Shown: one piece after another, positions 26,955 through 34,365 of the stretch
How positions within the stretch are numbered: position 1 is the stretch's first letter
Layout: every line of letters begins with the position of its first letter
Origin: Phycicoccus endophyticus
GTDB taxonomy: Bacteria; Actinomycetota; Actinomycetes; Actinomycetales; Dermatophilaceae
DNA length: 64,000 nt
Direction: 5' to 3'
NCBI RefSeq assembly: GCF_011326735.1
Contig: NZ_JAANCN010000007.1
Location: forward strand, 62,001-126,000
Notes under the pieces: model-generated
What the model was told of the DNA's origin: nothing
Databases searched by the model: none
What the model saw: the letters and a program-made list of their open reading frames with translations, nothing else
Program-made: the position numbers and the translations under genes

Positions 26955-27950
26955 GTGTCGCCGCCGGACCCGAGCCCGCACCGTCTTTCGGTGGTCATCC
27001 CGGTCTACCAGGGCGCACGCACCCTGCCGGGCCTCCTCGCCGAGCTCGAGGGCCTGACCGGCGGGGGCGTGACCCCGCAGGGCCGGCCGTTCGTCGTCGA
27101 GGAGGTCGTGCTCGTCGACGACTGCGGGCCGGACGGCTCGGACGCCGTGATCCGTGCGCTGGCCGCCGAGCACCCGTGGGTGCGACCGGTCTGGCTGAGC
27201 CGCAACTTCGGCCAGCACGCGGCGACGCTCGCCGGCATCTCGGCCTCGGGCGGGGAGTGGGTCGTGACGATGGACGAGGACGGCCAGCACGACCCCGGCC
27301 ACCTCGGGACCTTCCTCGACGTGGCGATGGAGGAGCAGGCCGACGTCGTCTACGCCGAGCCGGCCGACCCGCCGCCGCACGGTGCCCTGCGCAACGCGGC
27401 GTCGTGGTCGGCCAAGCGTCTCGTCGCCGCCCTCGCCCGTGGCGCACCCGCGGCCCGCTTCCACAGCTACCGGCTCCTCCTCGGCGAGGTCGCCCGCTCG
27501 GTGGCGGCGTACGCCGGCCCGGGGATCTACCTCGACGTGGCGATCGCCTGGGTGGCCCGGCGCACGGCGACCGCGCGGGTGCCGATGCGCCGCGAGGGCG
27601 GACGCGCCTCGGGCTACGACGTGCACCGACTCGTCTCGCACTTCTGGCGGCTCGTGCTCTCCAGCGGGACCACACCGCTGCGCTGGGTGAGCCTGACCGG
27701 GGCGAGCGCCCTCGTGCTGGCCCCGGTCGTCGCCCTCGTCCTCGCCGTGGGCCGGGCCGGCGGCCGGTGGGACGTGCCCGGCTGGACCTCGACGATGATC
27801 CTGCTCATGGTCGCCACCGGCGCCATCCTCTTCGCCCTCGGGGTCATCGCCGAGTACGTCGGGATGGCCGTGAACATGGCGATGGGCAAACCGCTCTACC
27901 TGCCGGTGCGCGACCGCGCCGACGGCCCCCTCGGCCGGGACCGGCGGTGA
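26955..27950 (+). CDS. Family 2 glycosyltransferase, GtrB/DPM1-like
   Basis: 331 residues. GT-A domain: LSVVIPVYQGARTLPGL, LVDDCGPDGSD, the metal-binding TMDEDGQHDP (DxD form) and a C-terminal pair of membrane helices (about 235-260 and 275-300, ending EYVGMAVNMAMGKPLY). Such enzymes transfer a sugar from a nucleotide donor to polyprenyl phosphate. Overlaps the epimerase gene by 4 nt; with the converging methyltransferase it suggests a small glycan or glycolipid cluster. Confidence 0.88.
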   Translation: MSPPDPSPHRLSVVIPVYQGARTLPGLLAELEGLTGGGVTPQGRPFVVEEVVLVDDCGPDGSDAVIRALAAEHPWVRPVWLSRNFGQHAATLAGISASGGEWVVTMDEDGQHDPGHLGTFLDVAMEEQADVVYAEPADPPPHGALRNAASWSAKRLVAALARGAPAARFHSYRLLLGEVARSVAAYAGPGIYLDVAIAWVARRTATARVPMRREGGRASGYDVHRLVSHFWRLVLSSGTTPLRWVSLTGASALVLAPVVALVLAVGRAGGRWDVPGWTSTMILLMVATGAILFALGVIAEYVGMAVNMAMGKPLYLPVRDRADGPLGRDRR

Positions 27951-28900
27951 GCGAGCCCCCGCCGCTGGCCTGGGTGGTGGGCGCCGGGGGGCTGCTCGGG
28001 CGCCACGTCGTCGCCGCCCTGGCCGGCAGCGGGTATGCGGTGCGGACCTCCCGCGTGCCGTGGCCGGAGGAGGACGCCACGCTCGCGGTGCTCGAGGCGG
28101 ACCTGCTGCGGTTCGTGGCCGACCGTGCGGGGCGTCCGTGGCTGCTCGCCTGGTGTGCGGGAGCGGGCGTCGTCGCCACCGACGGCGCACGCCTTGAGAG
28201 CGAGCGCCGGGTCTTCGAGCGGTTCACGGCGCTCCTCGGCGCCGAGCGCGACGACGACGGCCACGGCGTGGTCCTGCTCGCGTCCTCCGCCGGTGGGGTC
28301 TACGCCGGGTCGGCCGGGCCACCGTTCGACGAGGACTCCGTGCCGGCACCGCTCGTCCCCTACGGGCACACCAAGCTGGCGATGGAGACGGTGCTCTCGG
28401 CCGCCGTGGCACGCACCGGCTCCCGCGCCGTGCTCGCCCGCCTCGCGAACGTCTACGGCCCGGGCCAGCGCCTCGACAAGCCCCAGGGCCTGCTCTCCCA
28501 GCTGTGCCTCGCGGACGCGACGCGGCGGCCCGTGCCCGTGTTCGTCGCGCTCGACACCATCCGGGACTACCTCTTCGTCGCCGACGCCGCCCGGATGCTC
28601 GTACGCTGTGCCGCGCTCGCGCGCCACGAGCCCGCCGGGACGGGCGTGGTCAAGGTGCTCGCCTCGGGCCGGCCGGTCACCGTGGGGCACCTCGTGGCCG
28701 AGGCGCGTCGTGTCCTCCACCGTCCGCTGCGCACCGTCCTCGCCCCCGGCCGCCCCGGGCAGGTGCTCGACCTGCGGCTGGCCTCCGTGCGCTGGGCCGA
28801 GGTCGACGCCCTCGCCGCGACGCCGCTGGCGGCCGGCCTCGCCGCGACCGCCGCCGACGTGCGCGAGCGGGTGCTCGCCCGTGGCCGTCCGCGGGGCTGA
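27947..28900 (+). CDS. NAD-dependent epimerase/dehydratase family protein
   Basis: 317 residues. Rossmann motif VVGAGGLLGRHVV (GxxGxxG) at about 9-21, SSAGGVYAG, catalytic PYGHTKLAME (YxxxK) and ARLANVYGPGQ, all extended-SDR hallmarks. GTG start overlaps the GT2 stop (GTGA). It probably makes or modifies the nucleotide sugar used by the coupled glycosyltransferase; the exact sugar is not readable. Confidence 0.87.
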   Translation: MSEPPPLAWVVGAGGLLGRHVVAALAGSGYAVRTSRVPWPEEDATLAVLEADLLRFVADRAGRPWLLAWCAGAGVVATDGARLESERRVFERFTALLGAERDDDGHGVVLLASSAGGVYAGSAGPPFDEDSVPAPLVPYGHTKLAMETVLSAAVARTGSRAVLARLANVYGPGQRLDKPQGLLSQLCLADATRRPVPVFVALDTIRDYLFVADAARMLVRCAALARHEPAGTGVVKVLASGRPVTVGHLVAEARRVLHRPLRTVLAPGRPGQVLDLRLASVRWAEVDALAATPLAAGLAATAADVRERVLARGRPRG

Positions 28901-28914
28901 GGGGAGGGTCAGCC
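28895..28914. terminator. Bidirectional stop-codon hairpin
   Basis: GGCTGA / TCAGCC, 6-bp arms with an 8-nt loop, containing the TGA of the epimerase gene and the TGA of the converging methyltransferase gene. Confidence 0.45.
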
Positions 28915-29631
28915 GGCGCGGGTGGCGCCGACGAACACCGAGGAGCCGAAGGGCAGGTCGGTGCGGGCGAGCAGCATCCGGTCCAGGCCGCACAGGCCGC
29001 GCAGCGCCGCGTTGACCGGGCGGGGCACCTGGGGGACCTCGACGATGTCGTGCGGACCGTCGGGCCGCCGGGAGAGCCGGCGCGCGGCCCGTTCGGCGAC
29101 GAAGAACGGGAAGACGGTCGTGAAGCCGTAGGTGGCCCTCTCCACCGTGAAGCCGGCGCGCTCGAGCGCGGCCACCGCCCGAGCACGGGTGTAGCGGCGG
29201 TGGTGGCCGTTGGCGACGTCGAAGTCGGTCCACGCCCACGCGTAGGCCGGGACCGACATCAGGAAGCGCCCCCCCGGCCGCAGCACCCGGCGCACCTCGG
29301 CCAGGGCCTCGGCCTCCGGGGCGCAGTGCTCGATGACGTCGAAGGCGGCGACCGCCTCGAAGGTGTGGTCCGCGAAGGGCAGGGCGAGGGCCGAGGCGCA
29401 CACGCCGTCGGCGCCGAGCCCTCGCGGGTCGATGTCGAGGGAGACCACGCGCGCCGCCGCCTGTCGGAACCAGCCCGCGCTCGGCCCGTCGGCGCTGCCG
29501 AGGTCGAGGGCGGTGCCGGCGCCCTCGACGAGGTCGCGCAGCGCGGTCTCGAGCAGGTCGGCGCGGGCGCGGTACCACCAGTAGTCGGGCGCCGCGATCG
29601 ACGGGGATCCACCGTGGCCGGGGGCAGTCAC
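28909..29631 (-). CDS. SAM-dependent methyltransferase
   Basis: 240 residues, class I fold: ALDLGSADGPSAGWF (motif I), VVSLDIDPRG, FEAVAAFDVIEHC (motif IV) and RVLRPGGRFLMSVPAY. GTG start set by TAGCCT 6 nt upstream. Substrate unknown; position beside a GT2 and a sugar epimerase suggests a sugar or lipid acceptor. Confidence 0.87.
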   Translation of the reverse strand: MTAPGHGGSPSIAAPDYWWYRARADLLETALRDLVEGAGTALDLGSADGPSAGWFRQAAARVVSLDIDPRGLGADGVCASALALPFADHTFEAVAAFDVIEHCAPEAEALAEVRRVLRPGGRFLMSVPAYAWAWTDFDVANGHHRRYTRARAVAALERAGFTVERATYGFTTVFPFFVAERAARRLSRRPDGPHDIVEVPQVPRPVNAALRGLCGLDRMLLARTDLPFGSSVFVGATRAG

Positions 29632-29637
29632 CGGCTC

Positions 29638-29643
29638 AGGCTA
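29638..29643 (-). promoter_or_regulatory. Leaderless -10 hexamer (TAGCCT) of the methyltransferase gene
   Basis: Minus-strand TAGCCT ends 6 nt before the GTG at 29631. Confidence 0.6.
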
Positions 29644-29686
29644 CTGTCGGCAGCGCCCGTGCCCGACCGGGGCCCGGCCACGGGCG

Positions 29687-30355
29687 TCAGCCGGCGCCGC
29701 GGGCCAGCCGGACGGCGAGGTCGCCGTAGGTGCGCTCGATGGACTCCGGGGTGCGCCGCCCCCCGGGCACGTACCAGCGGGCGACGTCGATCGCCATCGA
29801 CATCAGCGCCAGCGCCGTGGTCTGGACGTCCTCGACGTCCAGCTCGCCGGTGCGCACCCCGTCGCGCAGCACGTCGGCGAGGACCCGGTCGATGTCCTTG
29901 CGCAGCCCGATGACCTCGGCCCGGTGCTCACCCGAGAGGTGCCGGAACTCGAACTGCACGATCCGCCCGAGCTGGAAGTGCTCGGCGTGCCAGCGGGAGA
30001 AGCCGCCGACGAGGGCACGCAGCGCCGCCGTCGGGGAGGGCGCCTCCTCGGCCGCGGCGACGAGCAGGTCGCGCGCCCGCGCGTGCCCGCGCCGGCTGAT
30101 CTCGAAGAGCAGGACCTCCTTGGAGGCGAAGTGGACGTACACCCCGGCGGGGGAGAGCCCGGCGCGCGAGGCGATGTCGCGGGTGGTCGTCGCGGGGAAG
30201 CCGTGCTCGGCGAACGCGTCCGCGGCCGCGAGCATGATCCGGGTCGCGGTGTCCGGCATGTCGAGCGGCCCGCCGGCCCGGCCCCCCTCGGGGGCGAGTG
30301 CGGCGAGGACGGCGGTCTCGGTGAGCGGTGGCGTGCTCGGCACGGTTGACAGCAT
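29687..30355 (-). CDS. TetR-family regulator, KstR2-like
   Basis: 222 residues. HTH DIASRAGLSPAGVYVHFASK at about 60-79. The C-terminal ARWYVPGGRRTPESIERTYG resembles the RWYRPGG end of KstR2 (Rv3557c), the acyl-CoA-responsive repressor of sterol-ring degradation. ATG 30355 is preferred because GAGGATGGGG precedes it; an upstream GTG at 30373 would run into the operator. Divergent from an acyl-CoA dehydrogenase, the likely target. Confidence 0.85.
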   Translation of the reverse strand: MLSTVPSTPPLTETAVLAALAPEGGRAGGPLDMPDTATRIMLAAADAFAEHGFPATTTRDIASRAGLSPAGVYVHFASKEVLLFEISRRGHARARDLLVAAAEEAPSPTAALRALVGGFSRWHAEHFQLGRIVQFEFRHLSGEHRAEVIGLRKDIDRVLADVLRDGVRTGELDVEDVQTTALALMSMAIDVARWYVPGGRRTPESIERTYGDLAVRLARGAG

Positions 30356-30375
30356 GCCCCATCCTCGACACACTA

Positions 30376-30389
30376 AGCAAGCGCTTACT
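30376..30389. promoter_or_regulatory. KstR2-like operator between TetR and acyl-CoA dehydrogenase genes
   Basis: AGCAAGCGCTTACT fits the published KstR2 consensus AnCAAGnnCTTGnT at all fixed positions but one (A for G). It lies in the divergent promoter region. Confidence 0.65.
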
Positions 30390-30436
30390 CAATGGTGGCG
30401 GGCCACGGGCACGCCGCCCGACCGGTCAGGAGCACC

Positions 30437-31582
30437 ATGCCCCGCAACGTCTACGACGCCGAGCACGAGGACTTCCGCGCCTCCGTCCAGGAGTTCGTCG
30501 AGCGCACCCTGCGCCCGCGCGCCGAGCAGATGCTCCAGGTGAAGTCGGTCGAGCGCGACATCTGGAAGGAGGCGGGGGCGGTCGGCCTGTTCGGCCTCGA
30601 CATCCCCGAGGAGTACGGGGGCGCCGGCGCGGAGGACTACCGGTTCAACGCCGTCGCCGCCGAGGTGATCGCCGGCTTCAACTTCGCGGTCTCCTCCTGC
30701 TTCGGCATCCACTCCGACGTCTGCCCGCCCTACATCGTCGACCTCGGCACCGAGGAGCAGAAGCGCCGCTGGCTGCCCGGGATGGCCCAGGGCGAGCTGA
30801 TCGCGGCGATCGCCATGACCGAGCCCTCCGGCGGCTCGGACCTGGCCGCGCTGAAGACCACCGCGGTCCGCGACGGCGAGGACTGGGTGCTCAACGGGTC
30901 CAAGACCTTCATCACCAACGGCTACCAGGCCGACCTCGTCATCGTCGCGGCCCGCACCGACCCGAGCAAGGGCGCCAAGGGCATCACCCTCTTCGTCGTC
31001 GAGGCCGGCATGCCCGGCTTCACCCGCGGGCGCAAGCTGGACAAGGTCGGCCAGGAGGAGGCCGACACCTCCGAGCTGTTCTTCGAGGACGTCCGCGTGC
31101 CGGACGCCAACCGGCTCGGCGAGGAGGGGATGGGCTTCGTCGCGATGATGCAGCGCCTTCCGCAGGAGCGCATCGGGGCGGCGGTCGCGAACACCGCGCA
31201 CGCCTTCCAGATCTTCCGGGAGACGGTCGAGTACACCAAGGAGCGCAAGGCCTTCGGCCAGCCGGTCGGCGCCTTCCAGTACAACAAGTTCACGATGGCC
31301 GAGCTGCTGACCCGCCTCGAGGTCACCCAGGCCTACGTCGACGACTGCGTGGCCGCGCACGCCGCGGGCAGGTTGACCCCGGTCGACGCCGCCAAGGCGA
31401 AGTGGTTCAGCGCCGAGGTGCAGAACCAGGTGCTCGACGCGTGCGTCCAGCTGCACGGCGGCTACGGGTTCATGAACGAGTACCGGGTGGCCCGGGCCTG
31501 GCGGGACGCCCGGGTCTCGAAGATCTGGGCGGGGTCGAACGAGATCATGAAGGAGCTCATCGGCCGGGATCTCGGCCTGTGA
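30437..31582 (+). CDS. Acyl-CoA dehydrogenase, long-chain (LCAD/FadE) type
   Basis: 381 residues, FAD enzyme of beta-oxidation. Shows IAMTEPSGGSDLAALKT, VLNGSKTFITNG, the helix RLPQERIGAAVANT, and KIWAGSNEIMKELIGRDL. The position that is the catalytic Glu in MCAD (YEGT) is Ala here (WAGS); the base is probably the Glu of PQERIG, as in LCAD and isovaleryl-CoA dehydrogenase. ATG has AGGAG at good spacing. Coupled by a 4-nt overlap to the following flavin gene and probably controlled by the divergent TetR. Confidence 0.92.
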   Translation: MPRNVYDAEHEDFRASVQEFVERTLRPRAEQMLQVKSVERDIWKEAGAVGLFGLDIPEEYGGAGAEDYRFNAVAAEVIAGFNFAVSSCFGIHSDVCPPYIVDLGTEEQKRRWLPGMAQGELIAAIAMTEPSGGSDLAALKTTAVRDGEDWVLNGSKTFITNGYQADLVIVAARTDPSKGAKGITLFVVEAGMPGFTRGRKLDKVGQEEADTSELFFEDVRVPDANRLGEEGMGFVAMMQRLPQERIGAAVANTAHAFQIFRETVEYTKERKAFGQPVGAFQYNKFTMAELLTRLEVTQAYVDDCVAAHAAGRLTPVDAAKAKWFSAEVQNQVLDACVQLHGGYGFMNEYRVARAWRDARVSKIWAGSNEIMKELIGRDLGL

Positions 31583-32091
31583 GCACCACCGGGACGCCCT
31601 CGACGCGGCGGCGCACGGCCCCGCCGTGGCTGGCCACCGCCTTCCGCCTCCCCAACGGCCTCTACGACCGGGGGCTCGGCCGGCTGCTCGGCCACCGATT
31701 CCTGCGGCTGACCCACACCGGGCGGCGCACGGGGCGCAGCCGGCACGTCGTGCTCGAGGTCGTCGAGCACGACCCGGTGACCGGTGCGGTCACCGTCGTC
31801 TCGGGCTTCGGGCGCTCCGCAGACTGGTTCCGCAACGTCACCGCGGGCGGTCCGGTGGCGGTCGACCTCGGCCGCGGCCCACGGCTCGCGGACCATCAGG
31901 TGCTGCCGCTCGAGGAGGCCGTCGCCGTCCTGCGCCGCTACGAGGGGCGCAACCGGCTGGCGGGCCCGCTCGTGCGCCGGGCGCTCGGCGCCCTCGTCGG
32001 CTGGCGGTACACGGGCAGCGACGCCGACCGGCGCCGGCTCGCCGCCGAGCTGCCGATGGTCCGCCTCACCCCGGCAGCCTCCCGACCCTGA
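31579..32091 (+). CDS. Nitroreductase-family deazaflavin (F420)-dependent oxidoreductase
   Basis: 170 residues. LRLTHTGRRTGRSRHVVLE and VVSGFGRSADWFRNV with VDLGRG are the DDN/DUF385 signature. Such proteins bind F420 or similar flavins and reduce quinones, nitro compounds or lipids at the membrane. GTG overlaps the dehydrogenase stop, so it is in the KstR2-like regulon. F420 use is family knowledge, not shown here. Confidence 0.82.
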   Translation: MSTTGTPSTRRRTAPPWLATAFRLPNGLYDRGLGRLLGHRFLRLTHTGRRTGRSRHVVLEVVEHDPVTGAVTVVSGFGRSADWFRNVTAGGPVAVDLGRGPRLADHQVLPLEEAVAVLRRYEGRNRLAGPLVRRALGALVGWRYTGSDADRRRLAAELPMVRLTPAASRP

Positions 32092-32129
32092 GGCGGGCTG
32101 CCGGCGCCGTCCCGCTGCGTCGCGGCAGG

Positions 32130-32135
32130 TAGGTT
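32130..32135 (+). promoter_or_regulatory. -10 hexamer (TAGGTT) of the glgX-treY-treZ operon
   Basis: TAGGTT about 75 nt before the glgX GTG, which also has a GGGAAGG sequence upstream. Confidence 0.45.
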
Positions 32136-32210
32136 GGGCATCCCGCGGGTGCTGCCCGCGGTGCCGGCAGCGTCGCTGGCCTGCGACGACAGCCCCAGGG
32201 AAGGTGTTCA

Positions 32211-34361
32211 GTGGAGATCTGGCCCGGTACGGCGTACCCCCTCGGCGCCACCTACGACGGCAGCGGCGTCAACTTCGCCCTGTTCAGCGAGGTGGCCGAG
32301 CGGGTCGAGCTGTGCCTCGTCGACGACGACGGCGCCGAGACCCGGCTCGAGCTGCCCGAGACCGACGGGTTCGTCTGGCACGGGTACGTCTACGGGATGC
32401 AGCCGGGGCAGCGTTACGGCTACCGCGTCCACGGCCCCTACGACCCGGAGAACGGCCACCGCTGCGACCCGAGCAAGCTCCTCCTCGACCCGTACGCCAA
32501 GGCCGTCGAGGGCCAGGTCACCAACGACCAGGCGCTCTTCAGCTACCGGTTCGAGGACCCCACCGAACGCAACACCGAGGACAGCCTGGGCAAGACGATG
32601 CTCGGTGTGGTCACCAACCCCTACTTCGACTGGGGCCACGACCGGCCGCCGCGGCACGAGTACCACGAGAGCGTCATCTACGAGGCCCACGTGCGCGGGA
32701 TGACGATGACCCACCCGGAGATCCCCGAGGACATCCGCGGCACGTACGGGGCGCTGGCCCACCCGGCCATCGTCGAGCACCTCACCGAGCTCGGGGTCAC
32801 CGCCATCGAGCTGATGCCCGTGCACCAGTTCGTCCAGGACACCTCGCTGCAGGCCAAGGGGCTGTCGAACTACTGGGGCTACAACACCATCGGGTTCCTC
32901 GCGCCGCACAACGGCTACGCGAGCGCCGACCGCGGCGAGCAGGTCAGCGAGTTCAAGGCGATGGTCAAGGCCCTCCACGAGGCGAACATCGAGGTCATCC
33001 TCGACGTCGTGTACAACCACACGGCCGAGGGCAACGAGCTCGGCCCGACGATCTGCTTCCGGGGCATCGACAACGCCGCGTACTACCGGCTCGTCGACGA
33101 CGCCAAGGAGCACTACTACGACACGACGGGCACGGGCAACAGCCTGCTCATGCGCAACCCGCACGTCCTCCAGCTCATCATGGACAGCCTGCGGTACTGG
33201 GTCACCGAGATGCACGTCGACGGTTTCCGCTTCGACCTCGCGGCGACCCTTGCCCGGCAGTTCCACGAGGTCGACAAGCTCTCCGCCTTCTTCGACCTCA
33301 TCCAGCAGGACCCGGTGATCTCCCAGGTCAAGCTCATCGCCGAGCCCTGGGACATCGGCGAGGGCGGCTACCAGGTCGGCGGGTTCCCCCCGCTGTGGAC
33401 CGAGTGGAACGGCAAGTACCGCGACACCGTGCGGGACTTCTGGCGGGGCGAGCCGAGGACGCTCGGGGAGTTCGCCTCCCGGCTCACCGGCAGCAGCGAC
33501 CTCTACGAGCACAGCGGCCGCAAGCCCATCGCCTCGATCAACTTCGTCACCGCCCACGACGGCTTCACGTTGCGGGACCTGGTCTCCTACAACGAGAAGC
33601 ACAACGAGGCCAACGGCGAGAACGGCCAGGACGGCGAGTCGCACAACCGCTCGTGGAACTGCGGCGTCGAGGGCCCGACCGACGACCCCGAGGTCAACGC
33701 GCTCCGCCAGCGTCAGCAGCGCAACTTCCTCGCGACCCTGCTGCTCAGCCAGGGGGTGCCGATGGTCGCCCACGGTGACGAGATCGGCCGCACCCAGGGC
33801 GGCAACAACAACGTGTACTGCCAGGACAACGAGGTCTCCTGGATGGACTGGGACCTCGGCGAGGAGCAGCGCGACCTGTTCGCGTTCACCGCGGCCGTCG
33901 CCCGGCTGCGGCACGAGCACCCGGTCTTCCGGCGCCGCCGCTTCTTCGCGGGCAGCGCCGACCACGGCGGCGAGTCCGACATGGGCGACATCGCGTGGCT
34001 GCACCCCTCGGGCGAGCCGATGACCGAGGAGGACTGGTCCGACGGCGCGGCCCGGGCGATGACGGTCTTCCTCAACGGCGACGCCATCCCCGGCCCGGAT
34101 GTGCGGGGCCGGCGGGTCCTCGACGACGACTTCCTCGTCCTGTTCAACGCCGACGGCGACGACCTCGACTTCGTCCTGCCGCCGCAGGAGTGGGGTGCCT
34201 CCTGGTGCACCGAGGTCGACACGGCCGCGGCCGCCGTCGAGCCCGAGTGGCACGAGGCCGGCTCGAGCATCCGGGTGACCGGGCGGTCGGTCATCGTCCT
34301 GCGCAACCCGCGGGAGACGACCACCCCCGCGGCCGGCGCGGCCGGGGCGACGAGGGTCTGA
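32211..34361 (+). CDS. glgX: Glycogen debranching enzyme GlgX/TreX
   Basis: 716 residues. An N-terminal CBM48 (PLGATYDGSGVNFALFSEVA) precedes a GH13_11 barrel. Catalytic residues: nucleophile Asp in VDGFRFDLA, acid/base Glu in IAEPWDIG and Asp in TAHDGFTLRDL. Removes alpha-1,6 branches to release maltodextrins. First gene of a glgX-treY-treZ operon, the same set as Rv1564c-Rv1562c, making trehalose from glycogen. Confidence 0.95.
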   Translation: MEIWPGTAYPLGATYDGSGVNFALFSEVAERVELCLVDDDGAETRLELPETDGFVWHGYVYGMQPGQRYGYRVHGPYDPENGHRCDPSKLLLDPYAKAVEGQVTNDQALFSYRFEDPTERNTEDSLGKTMLGVVTNPYFDWGHDRPPRHEYHESVIYEAHVRGMTMTHPEIPEDIRGTYGALAHPAIVEHLTELGVTAIELMPVHQFVQDTSLQAKGLSNYWGYNTIGFLAPHNGYASADRGEQVSEFKAMVKALHEANIEVILDVVYNHTAEGNELGPTICFRGIDNAAYYRLVDDAKEHYYDTTGTGNSLLMRNPHVLQLIMDSLRYWVTEMHVDGFRFDLAATLARQFHEVDKLSAFFDLIQQDPVISQVKLIAEPWDIGEGGYQVGGFPPLWTEWNGKYRDTVRDFWRGEPRTLGEFASRLTGSSDLYEHSGRKPIASINFVTAHDGFTLRDLVSYNEKHNEANGENGQDGESHNRSWNCGVEGPTDDPEVNALRQRQQRNFLATLLLSQGVPMVAHGDEIGRTQGGNNNVYCQDNEVSWMDWDLGEEQRDLFAFTAAVARLRHEHPVFRRRRFFAGSADHGGESDMGDIAWLHPSGEPMTEEDWSDGAARAMTVFLNGDAIPGPDVRGRRVLDDDFLVLFNADGDDLDFVLPPQEWGASWCTEVDTAAAAVEPEWHEAGSSIRVTGRSVIVLRNPRETTTPAAGAAGATRV

Positions 34362-34365
34362 GGCC

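Noticed and set aside
32136-32210. Riboswitch or attenuator before glgX
   Set aside because: The leader is GC-rich with possible small hairpins but no recognisable aptamer or terminator/antiterminator pair.
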